Below, piece by piece: positions 63,765 to 64,000 of a stretch of DNA of 64,000 bases. A model generated the notes under the pieces. It was not told where the DNA came from. It did not search any database and worked only from the letters and a program-made list of their open reading frames with translations. Numbering within the stretch: position 1 is the stretch's first letter; every line of letters starts with the position of its first letter. A program made the position numbers and the translations under genes. This DNA comes from Betaproteobacteria bacterium (lineage in GTDB: Bacteria > Pseudomonadota > Gammaproteobacteria > Burkholderiales > Burkholderiaceae_C): assembly GCA_016868355.1 (NCBI GenBank), contig VGHB01000005.1, positions 1 to 64,000 on the forward strand, written 5' to 3'.

Positions 63765-64000
63765 ATGCGCCAACGTCTGGATGCCAATACCCTTCTGAAG
63801 TTCGCCCGCGTGGGCAGTTGCAGCCTCAGCCCCGACGGCCTGCAAACCGTGCTCACCGTCAGTGAGGTCGACCTAGCAGGCAATCGGATCGCATCAGCAC
63901 TGTGGCTGATGCTCACACAAGGCGGAACACCCCGGGCTTTGACCACCGCCGGACGCCAAGACAGCGCCCCAGCGTTTTCCCCGGATGGCCGGACCCTGGC
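63765..64000 (+). CDS. S9 family (prolyl oligopeptidase-type) peptidase, partial
   Basis: Only the first 78 codons lie in the window; the gene runs off the right edge. The sequence MRQRLDANTLLKFARVGSCSL followed by SPDGLQTVLTVSEVDLAGN and SAPAFSPDGRTL has the repeated SPDG pattern of the beta-propeller blades that precede the peptidase domain in acylaminoacyl/prolyl oligopeptidases. No signal peptide is visible. It lies 32 bp after the hydrolase gene. The catalytic part is not seen, so the assignment rests on the propeller start. Confidence 0.7.
   Translation, partial: MRQRLDANTLLKFARVGSCSLSPDGLQTVLTVSEVDLAGNRIASALWLMLTQGGTPRALTTAGRQDSAPAFSPDGRTL

Noticed and set aside
1-64000. CRISPR array, prophage or insertion sequence
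   Set aside because: No regularly spaced repeats, transposase, integrase or phage structural genes were seen on either strand.

Overview
The window looks like chromosomal DNA of a GC-rich betaproteobacterium, most likely Burkholderiales and Comamonadaceae-like. The evidence is the gene content and order (apbC/mrp divergent from metG, then DUF3460 and scpA; DUF1841; DUF962), the aromatic-acid and CoA-transferase genes, and the Liv transporter genes. The species cannot be named from the sequence alone. No phage, insertion sequence or CRISPR array was seen.

The outstanding region is about 5.0-24.7 kb, a formate dehydrogenase and selenocysteine island. It holds fdhD, then selB-selC-selA. On the opposite strand follows an operon for a periplasmic Tat-exported formate dehydrogenase: a small Tat protein, the catalytic subunit fdhA, the Fe-S subunit, a small lipoprotein, the cytochrome b subunit, a small exported protein, DUF3305 and DUF3306. 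Next come a response regulator and histidine kinase, a TorD-like chaperone, a large poly-ferredoxin and the Fe-S carrier Mrp. The selenocysteine tRNA (8064-8160) has anticodon GCA, which reads the cysteine codons UGC/UGU, instead of the usual UCA. The active-site residue of FdhA, where relatives use UGA for selenocysteine, is encoded by TGC. A hairpin with the geometry of a bacterial SECIS element lies directly downstream, with its apical loop 18 nt after the codon. SelA and SelB look intact. The simplest reading is that this organism recodes a cysteine sense codon as selenocysteine.

Layout of the rest. 0.1-5.0 kb: DNA polymerase IV, an FMN-dependent lactate-type dehydrogenase, dCTP deaminase, an Mpo1-like membrane protein and a class III CoA-transferase. 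24.8-34.5 kb: metG, DUF3460, scpA, a NarL-type regulator, DUF1841, an acyl-CoA dehydrogenase and several broken genes (TauE/SafE fragment, FtsX-like permease with a 22-bp tandem duplication, VapC toxin). 34.5-46.5 kb: htpG behind a near-consensus heat-shock promoter, then a catabolic region with a CoA-transferase, a Rieske oxygenase (alpha, beta, ferredoxin), XdhC, a MarR regulator, a branched-chain/aromatic ABC transporter with a LivM-LivG fusion, a thioesterase and an enoyl-CoA hydratase. 46.5-64 kb: a DUF885 hydrolase gene with an internal amber stop, RNA helicase RhlE, a tripartite RND efflux pump, an orphan molybdenum hydroxylase large subunit, a peptide-type solute-binding protein, an SRAP (YedK-like) protein, 4-hydroxyphenylpyruvate dioxygenase, an alpha/beta hydrolase and the start of an S9 peptidase.

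The selenocysteine set, FdhD, TorD, the accessory DUF proteins and Mrp fit one job: making, maturing and exporting a Mo/W-bisPGD, Fe-S formate dehydrogenase that feeds electrons through its b-type cytochrome to the quinone pool. The two-component pair beside it probably controls it.
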